Notes: generated by a model not told the origin, from the sequence alone. A DNA stretch of 64,000 nt from Gavia stellata (GCF_030936135.1 NC_082598.1:52978347-53042346), one strand, 5' to 3'. Shown: positions 1-55,112, counted from the stretch's first letter. Program-made: numbers and translations.

Positions 1-49
1 TCTCAAAAGTAGCTGGGAAAAAATAGCTGGATCAGGTTTTACAAACACA

Positions 50-55
<6 letters not shown>

Positions 56-82
<27 letters not shown>
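56..82 (+). repeat. Poly(A) run followed by T-rich low-complexity DNA
   Basis: Twenty-seven consecutive A residues, followed to about 145 by a TTTGTATTTATT-like low-complexity stretch. It could be the tail of an old retroposed sequence, but I see no recognisable body upstream in the 55 bases available. Confidence 0.7.
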
Positions 83-810
83 GTGTGTTTGTGCAAATTT
101 GTATTTGTTTATGTGTATTTATTTATATTTGTATTTATTTATGCAAGCCCCTGTGACATTGCTTTGGGGAAATATGGGGACGGTCATATGAACGCTGGGC
201 TAAAGAACTGTTCATTTTTACTCTCTCAGCTTACGTACTACGCAATGTCAAAAACGCAACAGTATAGGAGAGTTACAGCACTGTAGCCTGAGAGCAGTAA
301 GCCAAAAAGTAAGCATGCAAGCATAGATTGGAAGCTTACTTGTTTCACTTGAGTCAGAAGGACTAAAGTATTTCTTGGCATGCACTTCTGAGCTTATGCT
401 CCTCATCAAATTGTTCCTTGAAACAAAAAGTGATTAGTCTGTCATTTGCAAACAATATGGGAGGTCTCAGCTGCCGGTGACCAACCCAAGATCCTCGAGC
501 ATGTTGTATGTTCGTACACTTCTGAACCTAAGTTCCCTTTAAAATCCTGAGGACTAGCAAACTGATGTCCACAGGATTGCTATCACCTTTAAAACCCAGT
601 TTCTCATACCTGACTAGTTTGCTTCTAAAGCCTTGTTATGGTTTTTTCTTCAGTCATCAGCTATTGACTTTGGGCTTTTATTGATAGCCTTAACATGCTA
701 GCAGTTTTCTTTGTAATGTACAAACTCCGAATATAATATAAAGAGAAATAAAAAATGTGTTTATAAACAATGGAAACCATCTTGCTGAAGAACTGTATCT
801 AATTAATAAA

Positions 811-868
811 CTGTGGGTTGGACTTGATGATCCTAAAGGTCTTTTCCAACCTTAATGATTCTGTGAAA
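811..868 (+). mobile_element. CR1 LINE 3'-end scrap
   Basis: Holds the characteristic CR1 3' terminus: GTTGGACTTGATGATCCT, then GTCTTTTCCAACCTTA, then GATTCTGTGAAAT. The same words occur at the end of the longer CR1 copy at 11,600-11,960. Severely 5'-truncated and non-coding. Confidence 0.85.
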
Positions 869-1065
869 TGAAGGTGCTATATAGAAAAGTGTCTTCAAAA
901 AGTCTTTCTAAGCTTCTAATTCTGGGTCCATTCTCAGCTTTACAGAGAGCAGCTTAAACTCACTGCCGTAGCATCCTGTGGTCTTCTGGCAGAATCAAAG
1001 CCTAAGCACATGCCTGGGGTTTTTTAGATATATCAAGTTTCTAGCAACCAAACAATTTAGGAACC

Positions 1066-1168
1066 GTTATAGCAGGTTTTGTCATCCACAAATCTGTATT
1101 AAAAGAAACTTCCCCTGTTATTACAGCAGGTTTTGTCATACAAAGATCTGTAACGTAAGAAATGTCCA
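1066..1168 (+). repeat. Two-copy tandem duplication, about 52 bp unit
   Basis: Two adjacent copies share AGCAGGTTTTGTCAT, then a diverged CACAAATCTGTA / CAAAGATCTGTAA segment, then a purine-rich AGAAA part and TCC. The first copy runs about 1,066-1,117 and the second about 1,119-1,168. Divergence between copies is moderate, so the duplication is not recent. No coding potential. Confidence 0.75.
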
Positions 1169-4095
1169 CAGTTTTTAAAGTAACATCCTAACCTTAGCAT
1201 GATTTTCAAAATGTAATCCAGTGTGCTTCCTGACGAGTGCTGCTTTAAAAATAATGGCAAGGTTTACTGTTATACCGCGTATTTCACTAGTTAATGACAC
1301 CAGCAATTACTTATAGGAATAAGACATGTATGTCCCTTCTTATTGTTCCAAAGGTCATATATTCAGCACTTCAGGCAAAACTGATTTTGATGAAGCTGCA
1401 TTTTCTTCAAAGGTATTTAACTCCTTAAGTATTACATAAAGAGCAACTACTGCTTTCCTTTCTAACATAATTTTCTGACCCAATAGTGATTCTAAGTGCT
1501 TAGGATACGTAGGATGTCACTAAATCGGGGGTGTTGAGGGAAGGCAAATCGTGCAGTAGATGATCATCCTTGACTGTGCCCTCTCAGGAATGTTTTAAAT
1601 GATCTAAAGATAGCCTGCAGTGAACTCTGTCTGCATGGGTGATCTGCTGTGCCCAAACGCAAGTACAGCAGGAGCAGAATGAAATGTGAAACTCCCCGAT
1701 GGTTCCAATGAAACTGATATTCCAGCCTCAGATTTATCTACAACTCAGCATGTGCTCGTAAGGTACAGATCTGGAGAGAAGAAAGTCCTCTGGTATAAAC
1801 CATAGATTTAAATGTATTTCATGAAATCAAGATTTTCATCAGGCCTGCAGCCTACAAGGCTAGTTCAGACTAGTCTGCTTTCATTTCTTACAACAAGAGG
1901 AAATGTCAACTGTAACGTCATAAGGTCCACACCTTCAAGAGGTACATAAAATGGAAGTGGTACCAATCTTTGTAGCTGCCGCTCACAATAAAATTGCTAC
2001 TCCAACAGATATGGAAAGCAGTAAAGTTTTGGGTTCTTTTAAAACCCTGGGCTGAATCCCCTTCTTAAGCAATTATTCCAGTGCTGGTGTTGCACACAGT
2101 TTAATTACTTCAAGATCATTAATGGAATTTGAGAAAATATATAGCACTTTAAAAGTAATATTTGCATTTTTGTAAGCAAACAATTTATAAATGTCTCCAT
2201 ATTTAGATAAAAAAAAAGTTTTCAAAATCTTATTTCGTAAGTAGAAAGTATTTCTGGGAAATAACTAGTGGAATGCTACTCTTTGTGCAATCAGCAATAG
2301 ATTGGGCATTACTCCTTTGGATCAGTACCTTTTAGCATGCTTCAGGAGCAATTCCTGCTTTGTGTAGGGAAGTTTACAAGAATCATATTACATATGAAGA
2401 GCAAGATACAGAAACAATGAGGAAAGCCTATCTAAGCATGCAGGACCATTAATAGGTAATACTTGGCCAACTCCCCTGATGTCAGCATGATCTGACTGTG
2501 TCCCTTCCAAGACCTTGCGTATAAAGGCCAGAGGTGATGCCCTGGGAGAGCCTGACAGTGCAAATACCCTATTTTGCCCTCCTAACCATGGTACGCTATC
2601 ATGATCCTGTAAGGTATCAAGTGCTGATGAAACTTCTCAGCACCTAAACAGTCCAGAGATGCCCTTTTCTCCGAGTTTGCTTTCTGAGAATAGCCCCCTG
2701 TTGCTCTGCTCCTTCCAAATACATATCCAACCCTCTCTCATCAAAATGAAGTTAGTTTAGAGACAAAAAAAAAAATCAGTTTGAATGGAAATGCCTAAGA
2801 ATTTAAGTCTCCTAAGAGCTTAGAGAAAATGTATATATAATCATTATTGTAAATACATAATTTCACAAGTGTCAAAATGGCATCTTCAAATGACTGTAGT
2901 TTACTACAGGGGACTGTTTGGCTGCTGTAATGTTCAGCCCAGTTTCCTAAGGAGGAGAAGCTTTCAATCAGGCAAACTCTCCCTTCCTGCTCCCCACAAA
3001 AACTTCTGAAATGGGCGTCCAAATTTCAACCAGATTTGAAAGAGAAGCAGAAGTCCTCACAATAAGTAGAAGTTCCTTGGAAGTGAAACTCGGAGATGAC
3101 AAGGCAGAACTTTTCCGTTCCACAGTCGGCTGCTCAGCATGTGCTATGGTGAGCGCAGCTCTCTTTGCTAGGTGAGGGTATCGTGGGGAGCTGGGACACT
3201 ATGGAGAGAGGGGGAGCTGAAGGGCAAAGACCTAAACTAATAGGAAACCAAGATTCATTAACTCTACTTTTCCCAAATAAAGTTGTTTACCTTCTTGTTG
3301 AGCCATTACAAAGTAAAAACAATGGCATACAAAGGAGCAGGACTATTTAAAATGCATGTAATTCTTTGCAGGAGGAGGGCAGTGCGGCGTGGGAGGGCAG
3401 AAAGTTGTGAATATTAGGCTTGAGCATGCTGCTTTTTCAATCTCTAGAGAAAAAACCACCATCTTTACTGGTGCAGAATCCACTTATTCTATGATTAAGT
3501 ACTGAATCATATTGCATATTTATTCCAGAGCATCATGCTGGAAAACACATGACAATAAACCTCAAAATACTAAAAAAAAAAGGTCAGTGGAAGTATCATA
3601 GATGCATAGTTTCTGACAAGACATAGCCATTTGAGAGCTAGCCAGTTTTTAAAATATGTTTAGCTTGATTTCTGAGATAGCATTTGCCCAAGTGAATGAA
3701 ATGGGTAACAAGTACAATGTCCTAAATTCTACAGTCAGTTTTTTTCTCTCTTGTTTCTTTATCAAATACATAAAAAACCCAAAAAGAGCAATTGACTACT
3801 TCAGAGAAGTGCTGGAAATTAAAATAGCCAAGATGTGTTTATCTTTTTACAAGTAAAACAAACAAACAAAAATTATTTTCTGCAGGATTAATCTTGAAAT
3901 AATAGTGCTTGTAATAAACTACCTCAGATAACCTCAGGTGAGAAAAAAGATACTGGAATAACACTTTCCTAGTAAACGTGAACCACACTAGACACTTTCA
4001 AACTATCTTCAGACACAAAAGAATGAGACTTATGTAAAGTAATACCAATACAAAACCACTCATACTACAAAACCAGGCTTATCCTCTTATTCTTC

Positions 4096-4178
4096 CCCAA
4101 AGGGTGTTCTTTTTTATTGTTTACTGAATAGAATAAGCTGTCTATTCAATGGACAATAAAAAAGAACACCCCCTTGGG
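4096..4178. repeat. Near-perfect inverted repeat (hairpin, arms of 37-38 bp)
   Basis: The left arm 4,096-4,132 and right arm 4,141-4,178 are reverse complements except for two or three mismatches and one indel, separated by an 8-base loop. The core GGGTGTTCTTTTTTATTGT on the left is matched exactly on the right. No terminal-repeat transposon family is recognised. It could be a small palindromic element, a non-autonomous DNA-transposon relic, or a short-hairpin transcript if expressed. Confidence 0.85.
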
Positions 4179-7100
4179 TAAGAGAGAAAAGAGACAGCTC
4201 TGGGACAGTTCCAACCTGAGGCCTTACTCTGTAATCACTGTGCAGCTCACACATCAAAATAGTTTGGATATTCACATATTTAGGTATGGTGGGGTTGCTA
4301 CAGCAACGTCGTGTACTACGTACGACTCCCGTTGCTTTTCCAGCTGCAGCTGAACTAGTTTCAACATTTTATTAGATTTTTTCTTTTTTTTTTTTTTTAA
4401 TTTATGATCAAGTACAAACTCATCTGCATTTGTCAGCTTGTCTTGTTGCTCACAATTTATAACAAAGCAGAAACACTTCCCGCCAGTCCTATACAATATT
4501 TGGGGGCAAGCCCCAACAGATGTGCTATGAGGATCTATCTATGTCACAGACTGTTGATTTTATACCACAGTACAATTTCGGTGTGTTCTCATATTGTAGT
4601 TAATGTAGACTTCTCCTCCTCACTTATTTTTTATAAAAAAGAGCACCCCTACCAATATTCCTTGAAGAGATAGGGCACAAAAAAGGCATGAATCAAAGAT
4701 GAAAAAACAATAGTTGAAACAAAAGATAATTGCTAGGAATAGCTATAGACACATTTTGTCTTGGCTCATTGTTTACTAATGAACAGCAATTTTACTAATG
4801 CCTTGCTGATTTGTAAGATATTACATAAAATGCGACTCTTTGTATCTGGACAGATTTTAACTCCTATTACCAAACCCTTAAAATTTAATTTACTTCTACT
4901 AAAGGTAATGCAAATTCAATTTGTATCAATTACAGTAAGAATAATTTTAATCTGATTTTTTTGTTTTCTTTTGCTCCTCTCAGTGTTTGGGTCATTATTA
5001 TATATCGCTGCTCTATAAACCTTTATAATTATCTTAGAAGGCCTACATACCATCTGGTATGCTCCTCTTTATCACTGGCATAGCAACGAAACTGTAGCGT
5101 AAGTAAAAATACGTAAAGTTTAACAGCTCTAATGCTGCATGTAACACAATTTTGTATATAAATATTCTTTTCAAATTTCTGCTACCATTCTTCCAAAAAA
5201 TCTCACAAATCAGCCTTCAAAACAATAGCAGACAGCAAGCCGTCAGTTCTACAGTAAGCACGAGCTGTCCAACCAGTGTCACTAGCACCTCAAAAAAGAT
5301 GTTTCGCCTGCCTTGCTTGCCAGGAATTCATGATAGCTTGTTAATAATACTAATACCTACCAATTATCTAGTCTTTTCAAGTTCAAAGCACTGTAAAAAA
5401 CTGAAATAAACTGCTGCAACATTTTCTAGGTTCATGCTAATTCCTGTTAACACAATGGTTTTAAACCTTGACATGTTCTGAAGTTTTGAATTTAATCCAT
5501 TTAATTCTCACTGTTTTCTTAGTTTGTACTTGCTTTCTCTCCCGAGTTCTGGAATATTCATGTCTTTGGTTTTTTTTCCTCAAGACTGGTGGTTCTGACT
5601 GCTTTGTCAAGTCACAAATACAGACTGACCTGAGCGTATGCTCCCCTTTACACTTGCTTTCTCCAGTTTCATCTTTCTTTTCTTAACTCCTCTATTATTA
5701 TTTTTTCAGTTTTTCAGCTTCACAGCCTATTTGTCTCTGTACATTTGCCATCATTGTTTGACCGTGTCCTCGAAGTCAGTCAAGCAGTGTGGCTTAACAT
5801 CTATCACACGTGTATTTTGTTATCCTCTCCTCATGGAAAGAGTGGTCTAAGTCTTGTCAGGATTCTTAAACTATAGATGTTTATATGCTTTGCTGTAAGT
5901 CTGTGTAAGGCAATTGCATCAGAGATGCTAACACCAGTACTAACACTTTGCAAAGAAGCTGATGAGCTTTGTTATGGGTATCAGGTCCCCGAAAGGAGCT
6001 AAGCCCACATGCTCAAGTGAAAGTGTCCTCCTGGTCCATCCTTTTTCCCCCTGTAACCCTCACCCAGCTTAGCTCCTGATGCACCTACAAACTGTTTTAT
6101 TCCCATTTTTGGGGATAACTTGCCTTTCAAGTGGGTGGAATTTTTGTAGTCGGTAGTAGCGTGACTCTGTGTTGACAGGCAGATCCCTCTCCCCTTTTCA
6201 GACTGACCTGTTTGCATTATTTATCTTAGATATGAGTTGCAAAGCAGAATTTTCCTACAGGAGTCCTAAACCAGTTGCCTTTTTATATGTCAACAGTGTC
6301 TCTAGCCCAGGCACTCATCCTTCTCCAGCACAACTTAGCCCTCCTCAGAGGATAACCTCAGGGGATAACCTCAGATGATCTCTGTTACCATCTACTGTTC
6401 CACCACCAACCATATCTGCAAATCCACCTGTGTCTTGACATCCTTCTCTGCGGGGGAAATCTGTCTTCTGTTCAATTTATGCGTTCAGCTGCAACTCATT
6501 ATTTGAATTTGGGATTAACATAATGCAGTTTCCAACCAGTTTCAACTCATTTGCTATCCAAATATTAGATTAATATTTGATTTGGAGGCAAGACATCTTC
6601 ACTGAAGCTTGATGAAGCTTATCTGCCTGTTCAGTACTGAGTTTTATTTTCTTGCTCTAGCGCAGACCAAAATGACAAACTGCTCTGCCGTAGCCCTGAG
6701 GCTGCTGGAGTAGGAGGACACACTACTGATAAACACGAGATGGGTTTGTCGCTTAGATGTATGAGATGAAAAAGGCTTTTGAAGCCCATACCACTTCTTG
6801 CCATTTGCCTGATGGACAGGGCAGGAGAACTGGAATCAGGGACAAATGAGTTAAACCAGCTGCTCATGCTGGGTGAACGTAACTGTCGAGCACCACGATG
6901 TGTTGTAAAAGGCGCAGTGGCAAGGGGAGCAACAAACGACTTCCATGAGAGTCCCCTTCAGAAAACCAAACTTTATTATAATGATGATGGTGATTCAGTA
7001 TGAGGTAGCCAAGACCCAGATTTGCTGACTACTGGTGATAGAAACTGATTTTGACAGAAAGAAATTTCCAGGTAGGTGGCATTTCTGGAAATACCTGGAT

Positions 7101-8204
7101 CACCTCCAGCTTTCAGGCTGTAGCAAGTTTGTCAAACAACACAGTCAGCCCTGTCTCCATGCAGCCTGGTACTATGTAATGCTGACAGCACCACATACTT
7201 TGTACTGCACTGCACGACCCTTGCTCGGGTGTTTGGGCTACTGCAATTTAAATGGCAAGTAAAGTTAGTGGTGAAGGAGCTCTCTGTGAGCCTGGTGCTA
7301 CAGAGCTGGCGTGACAGATAGGGAAGTGCCTTTTTTTCTGTTACCTAGCACAACCTCTCCAGAGCGTTTTTAATAGCTGCTGCACCTGGATCCCCAGTAT
7401 AATATTTACTCATTTCTGCCAGGCCTTGAAGCACTTTATTTCATGGGTGGCTAGTATTTGAAGGACAGATGCATAAAGGTAGTTTCGGTACCTCTCTGCC
7501 GCTTACACTATTTAAGGACACCATTTCAGTCCTGGCAGTGTTCTCCACACACCAGCTAGCCCCACAGGTCGCTGCCTGCACAGACCCCGCTGCCTGCACA
7601 CCACTGCCACGTGGCATCAACTGAAATCCAGAGTCAGGCAGTGGGTCCTGACCCAAGACTTCAAAAGGAGGCGTTTTTCCATCTATTGCGCTAAAGGGAC
7701 ACAATCCTGGAAGCATGCTCAGGAACCTAGGCTGAAAACTGCCCTAAATCCTGTGTTTCACGGCTCCAGAGCTTTTATGATGGTCTTTTCGCAGCCCCCC
7801 ACCCGAACTTCAGCTTGCGGGGGGGGGGGTAGGAGAGGAATACACAACCGTTTGGGACCAAACCGGCGTTCAGGCAGCACCAGGGGCGGGGAGCTGCAGC
7901 GCTACTTGGTCACGGCGGCAGCGAAGCTGCGTGAGGCGGCAGTGAAAGCCAAGCCCGCGGACGAGGTGCAGCCCCCGGCGGGGCAGGCCCAGCTGCCCTG
8001 ACAGGACGGGCCCCGCCGCCGCCCTGCCCGCTCCAGCGCCGCGGGAGCGCCCACGCCTGGACGCGACACCTCCGGAGACCCGAGGGGGCCCTCGGGAACC
8101 GCGGCCGCCACACGCGCCCCTCGTAAAGCTGCTGCCGCCGCCCCGCTCCTCCCCTACCGCCGGGGAGAGCGGCGGGCGCCCCGCGCGCGCGGGGAAGGGG
8201 CCAG

Positions 8205-8360
8205 CTCGCGCGAGTCTCGATGGAAAGGGCGCGAAGGCGCACGCGCCCGCGCGCCGCCTCCGGGCGAGGTGATTGGTGGGGAGGCGGTGACGTCATAACC
8301 GAGCGCCGGCGCCACCGCGCATCTCTTCTGAAGGGAGTGGGCCGTTGCTGCCGCCATCGG
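8205..8360 (+). promoter_or_regulatory. SMARCAD1: Core promoter motif cluster (NRF1, NF-Y, CRE, YY1)
   Basis: In order: the palindrome CTCGCGCGAG (8,205-8,214); an NRF1-like GCGCACGCGC (8,237-8,246); an inverted CCAAT box ATTGG (8,272-8,276); a full CRE (8,288-8,295); and a YY1-like GCCGCCAT (8,350-8,357). NF-Y next to CRE, with YY1 just downstream of the start site, is a common layout of TATA-less housekeeping promoters. The start site is therefore inferred at about 8,310-8,345. No TATA box is seen. Confidence 0.65.
8288..8295. promoter_or_regulatory. Full palindromic CRE (TGACGTCA)
   Basis: Exact eight-base consensus for CREB/ATF dimers, 11 bp downstream of the inverted CCAAT box. Methylation-prone CpG in the centre, but placed within a CpG island. 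Confidence 0.75.
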
Positions 8361-8888
8361 GGAGTGTTGTGTTCCCCGCCGCCCAGGCCGCCTCCCGCCA
8401 CTTGCCGGCCCCTCCTTCCCCGCCGTCGCGGCGGCGGCGGCGGCCAGGTGCCTCGGGGGCCGCCCCGGCCCGGCCCGGCCGGCGTCGCTGCCGCTCCCTT
8501 CCTCCCTTACCGGCGCCTCGCCGGTGTCGGCCCCGGTGCGCGGCAGGTGCGTGCGGGGCCCGTCGCCGGGATCCGGGGGGTGCCGGCCGTCGTGGGGGTA
8601 GGCGGGAGGCCGGGGGAGCCGGAGGAAGGCGGTGGGCGGGGGTGGGCAGGCCCCTCCCCGCTGCCTGACAGCGTCGCTGGCCTCCGGTTTCCCTGGGAAC
8701 GGGGGCACGCGTTCGAGAACGCCCGGTCGGCGGGGCCCTCCGGCCGCTGCCGCGGCGGCCGGTCACTTCGCTCGCGTCTTTTTGAGCTGTATCTGATGAG
8801 CCCCGCCGCCTCTTCCCGGATTTTCCCGCAGAAACCGCCCGGTCGAGCCCGGCTTCTCTCCGGCAGAGCGGAGCGATAGGCTGGGAAT
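8320..8888 (+). other. SMARCAD1: SMARCAD1 5' leader, with candidate non-coding exon 1 and short intron
   Basis: Between the inferred start site and the coding ATG lies a good donor CAG|GTGCGT (intron starting 8,547) and a good acceptor TTTTCCCGCAG|AAA (intron ending 8,831) with a pyrimidine-rich tract and a branch-like CTGAT near 8,793. Splicing would give a non-coding exon 1 of about 200 bases and a 57-base leader on exon 2. A 5' non-coding exon is usual for mammalian SMARCAD1. The intron is inferred; the start site is not proven. Confidence 0.5.
8796..8879 (+). other. Upstream ORF, present only if the 5'-leader intron is retained
   Basis: An ATG at 8,796 opens a 27-codon frame that stops at 8,877-8,879, nine bases before the SMARCAD1 start. 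If the candidate 8,547-8,831 intron is removed, the uORF start is removed with it, so intron retention would be expected to lower translation. No conserved peptide is recognised. Confidence 0.35.
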
Positions 8889-52960
<44,072 letters not shown>

Positions 52961-53171
52961 AGTGTAAATATGTTGTTGAATTCAAGAAAGAAAGGTGATG
53001 TTGTGCCCCAAGGACTCTTACATTACTGATGACCATGAGTTTTATGAACATTTATAACTTTTTGTAGTTTCTTTATTGTATTCCTCATGGTATTGAAAAT
53101 TTTTAACACCTTTAGCATTCTTTTGGTGCTTAAAAACATAAATGGCCCAAATGTGCCAGCATGGGATGCTC

Positions 53172-53177
53172 AATAAA
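53172..53177 (+). terminator. SMARCAD1: Proximal poly(A) signal AATAAA
   Basis: Canonical hexamer 212 bases after the stop codon. The downstream G/T-rich element is poor, so it may be used less than the distal signal. Confidence 0.6.
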
Positions 53178-53428
53178 CATTATTTTACAGATCACTTTTC
53201 AAAATGGGGACCTAAGTAGTAATTGTTTTAACAGATCTGCTACTGCTTAAGATTTGTCAGTATTTTTGTAATTATTTCTACCTCCAAATATATATATATA
53301 AACTGTCTGTTTCACTGGATTACGCGTGTAGATTTTTTTATATGTGCCTTATTTGACAATTCTCGAGTCTGTTTCTGCTTGTTTTGGTTCATTTGATGTA
53401 CTGTACTGGTTTTGTATCAACTTGTTCA

Positions 53429-53434
53429 AATAAA
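53429..53434 (+). terminator. SMARCAD1: Distal poly(A) signal AATAAA
   Basis: Canonical hexamer followed after about 20 bases by a strong G/T-rich stretch (about 53,454-53,490). This arrangement is typical of an efficient cleavage site. Confidence 0.8.
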
Positions 53435-53748
53435 ATTCCATACATTAACAACATGGGGGTTTTTTGTGGTTATTTGGGGGGGTGTATGTGTGTGATAACT
53501 CGTATGTTAGAAATCAAATAGGCAGCTTTCAAACTAGCTGAAATGTTCCATTTGAACTGACTTGGCTTTATCCAGCAGTAGTTAATTGCTAATGTTTCAT
53601 TATACTGTAATCATAGTTGTGTTAGAATATTGATTATAAAAACAGAATTCCTGCCAAATGGAACTTTCCACCCAGGTTGCAACGTTTTTGTCAGTCCTTG
53701 GTGTAGATCTGCGCTTTGCCAATGAAGTGCCCTAAACACAAATCTTAC

Positions 53749-53907
53749 GTCTTGCTCCCTTCTTGAAGTTTCACTGAATTTTGCATTCATCTCAGTGAAA
53801 TGAAGAGCTTCAGTGGGATCAATGATGAGGTGTGCCTCCACCTGAAGTTTATAATCTGCTGGCAAGGATGTGATTTGAGGAGGTAGGAGAGGAGGATGTC
53901 CATTTCC
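53749..53907 (-). other. Unidentified exon-like ORF (53 codons, splice-bounded)
   Basis: Read on the minus strand, a pyrimidine-rich TTTTCCTCTGTACAG acceptor precedes 159 bases that are open throughout, exactly 53 codons in phase 0, and end at a strong GAC|GTAAGA donor. The predicted peptide has ordinary protein composition (for example LPADYKLQVEAHLIIDP and EALHFTEMNAKFSE). The frame stays open in both directions, from about 53,960 to 53,611. I do not recognise the family and find no partner exon nearby. It could be an exon of an unannotated or dying gene, an unusual HPGDS 3' exon, or chance. Confidence 0.35.
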
Positions 53908-54971
53908 CTGTACAGAGGAAAAGACTGAAATTTGGTCTTTTGAACTCGGAGTAGTTAAGATTCAGACTGCTGCTTTTTTAGAAGGTGGGGGAAGGCGAAG
54001 CTCTTATTGCCCCTGCTCTCTGTTAAAGCCTCAGCTGCTGTATGCTTTGTGCAGAGCTCAGCGAATCTGTACCAGGCTGAATCTCTGAGGATTGCGTCCT
54101 AGAATTCACTCTGGTTTGCAATATGGGGTTGATAGTTAGTTACCACTTTTCTGTATGTGGTTATCGTGATCAGAAGACACTTGTTGCATCTTTTGAAGGA
54201 ACTTAAAACAGTTTTATGTGAAGAGTAGGGAAGAGGAGCTGTGGTCCATGGTTGCTCAGTATTTCAGCCTGTCTTCAGATACTGCCAGTGATTAGTCAGT
54301 GAGGTGATCTATGAGTTGGGCATCTGGTTTTTTTGGTTTGGTTATCGTTGTGGCTTATTTTTTCCAACTGTGCATGATTTCTGCAAATACAACATGGATG
54401 GAAAACGAAAGATTTTAAAGTGTTTTCAAAGTTTGAACTAAACTTTACTGGCTTTTACTAGAAATCTTCTGTGGCTGTGCTGCATGTTCCAAAATGCACA
54501 GCTGAAACGGGGTGAAGAAGTACTTTATTATATGGGAAGGGAGAAGGGTAAGAATCAGTTTGTCCACTGTGCTTCTTCAATTCTACTTGTTTTGTTGGAC
54601 TAAATAGTGGGATTTAACAGACAACCACAAGTATTTAATTCTGCAGTTAATTAGGTTGGTTGTTTCTGTTGAGCATGATCCTAGCCCAACTCTTATCCCA
54701 TTGCATTTGCATGATCTTACCTTTTTGCTTCAAATGTGAAATGAAACAAAATGCCTGCCCTATAGGGTGGTCTGTGTGGTGTTTCGGTTTGGGGTGTGTG
54801 TGTAATCAGTTAATGTAGTCTGTTTGAGCAGTGGTGACTCATTAAACTATCCCATCCCTAGACCCCTGGGGTCAATATCCGTCTTTAAGTGCTATGAAGC
54901 TTATAGGTGTTTCTGCCTTTTTTGTTTATCGTAACTGTTTCCACTTTCTTTAGTTGGGGGTCTTATGTATA

Positions 54972-55112
54972 GTCACCATCCTTAAGAGATATTTGAAAGC
55001 CATCTGGACACAGTCCTGGGCAGCTGGCTGTAGGTGGCCCTGCTTGAGCGGGGGGTTTGGTCCAGATGACCTCCAGAGGTCCCTTCAACCTCAACCATTC
55101 TGTGATTCTGTG
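54972..55112 (+). mobile_element. CR1 LINE 3'-end fragment
   Basis: Contains the end of CR1 ORF2 and its 3' UTR: GGACACAGTCCTGGGCAGCT, GGTGGCCCTGCTTGAGC, GATGACCTCCAGAGGTCCC, then CCATTCTGTGATTCTGTG. A different subfamily from the copies at 811 and 11,600, judging by the sequence before the tail. Heavily 5'-truncated and non-coding. Confidence 0.93.

Larger units (their letters stand above)
1..7750. other. Intergenic DNA upstream of SMARCAD1
   Basis: AT-rich sequence without a convincing gene. Open stretches on both strands are short, start anywhere and show no recognisable domain. Identified content is a poly(A) run, a CR1 scrap, a 50-bp tandem duplication and a long hairpin, each listed separately. 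In human the region upstream of SMARCAD1 is gene-poor towards ATOH1, which fits. Distal enhancers could be present but cannot be recognised by eye. Confidence 0.7.
7790..8880. promoter_or_regulatory. SMARCAD1: CpG island of SMARCAD1
   Basis: Very GC-rich and dense in CpG, in sharp contrast to the AT-rich flanks; it ends where the first coding exon starts. It includes an 11-G run at 7,819-7,829, GCGCGC runs around 8,180-8,215 and a GGC-repeat near 8,430-8,445. Long open frames on both strands here (for example 7,910-8,401 and 8,154-8,708 minus, 8,220-8,879 plus) are what high GC produces by chance and are not called as genes. A divergent non-coding transcript is possible but not demonstrable. 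Confidence 0.9.
52961..53455 (+). other. SMARCAD1: SMARCAD1 3' UTR
   Basis: About 495 bases, AT-rich, with a (TA)n run at 53,288-53,301. Two AATAAA signals suggest a shorter form ending near 53,195 and a longer one near 53,455. The end point is inferred from the second signal and the G/T-rich element after it. Confidence 0.75.

Noticed and set aside
4096-4178. Calling the hairpin a microRNA gene
   Set aside because: Arms are too perfectly paired and the loop too short for a typical precursor, and no known seed is recognised; kept as an inverted repeat only.
7902-8766. Long open frames on both strands through the CpG island (up to 219 codons)
   Set aside because: They overlap on both strands in several frames, are Arg/Pro/Gly/Ala-rich as expected from GC-rich DNA, and have no recognisable domain.
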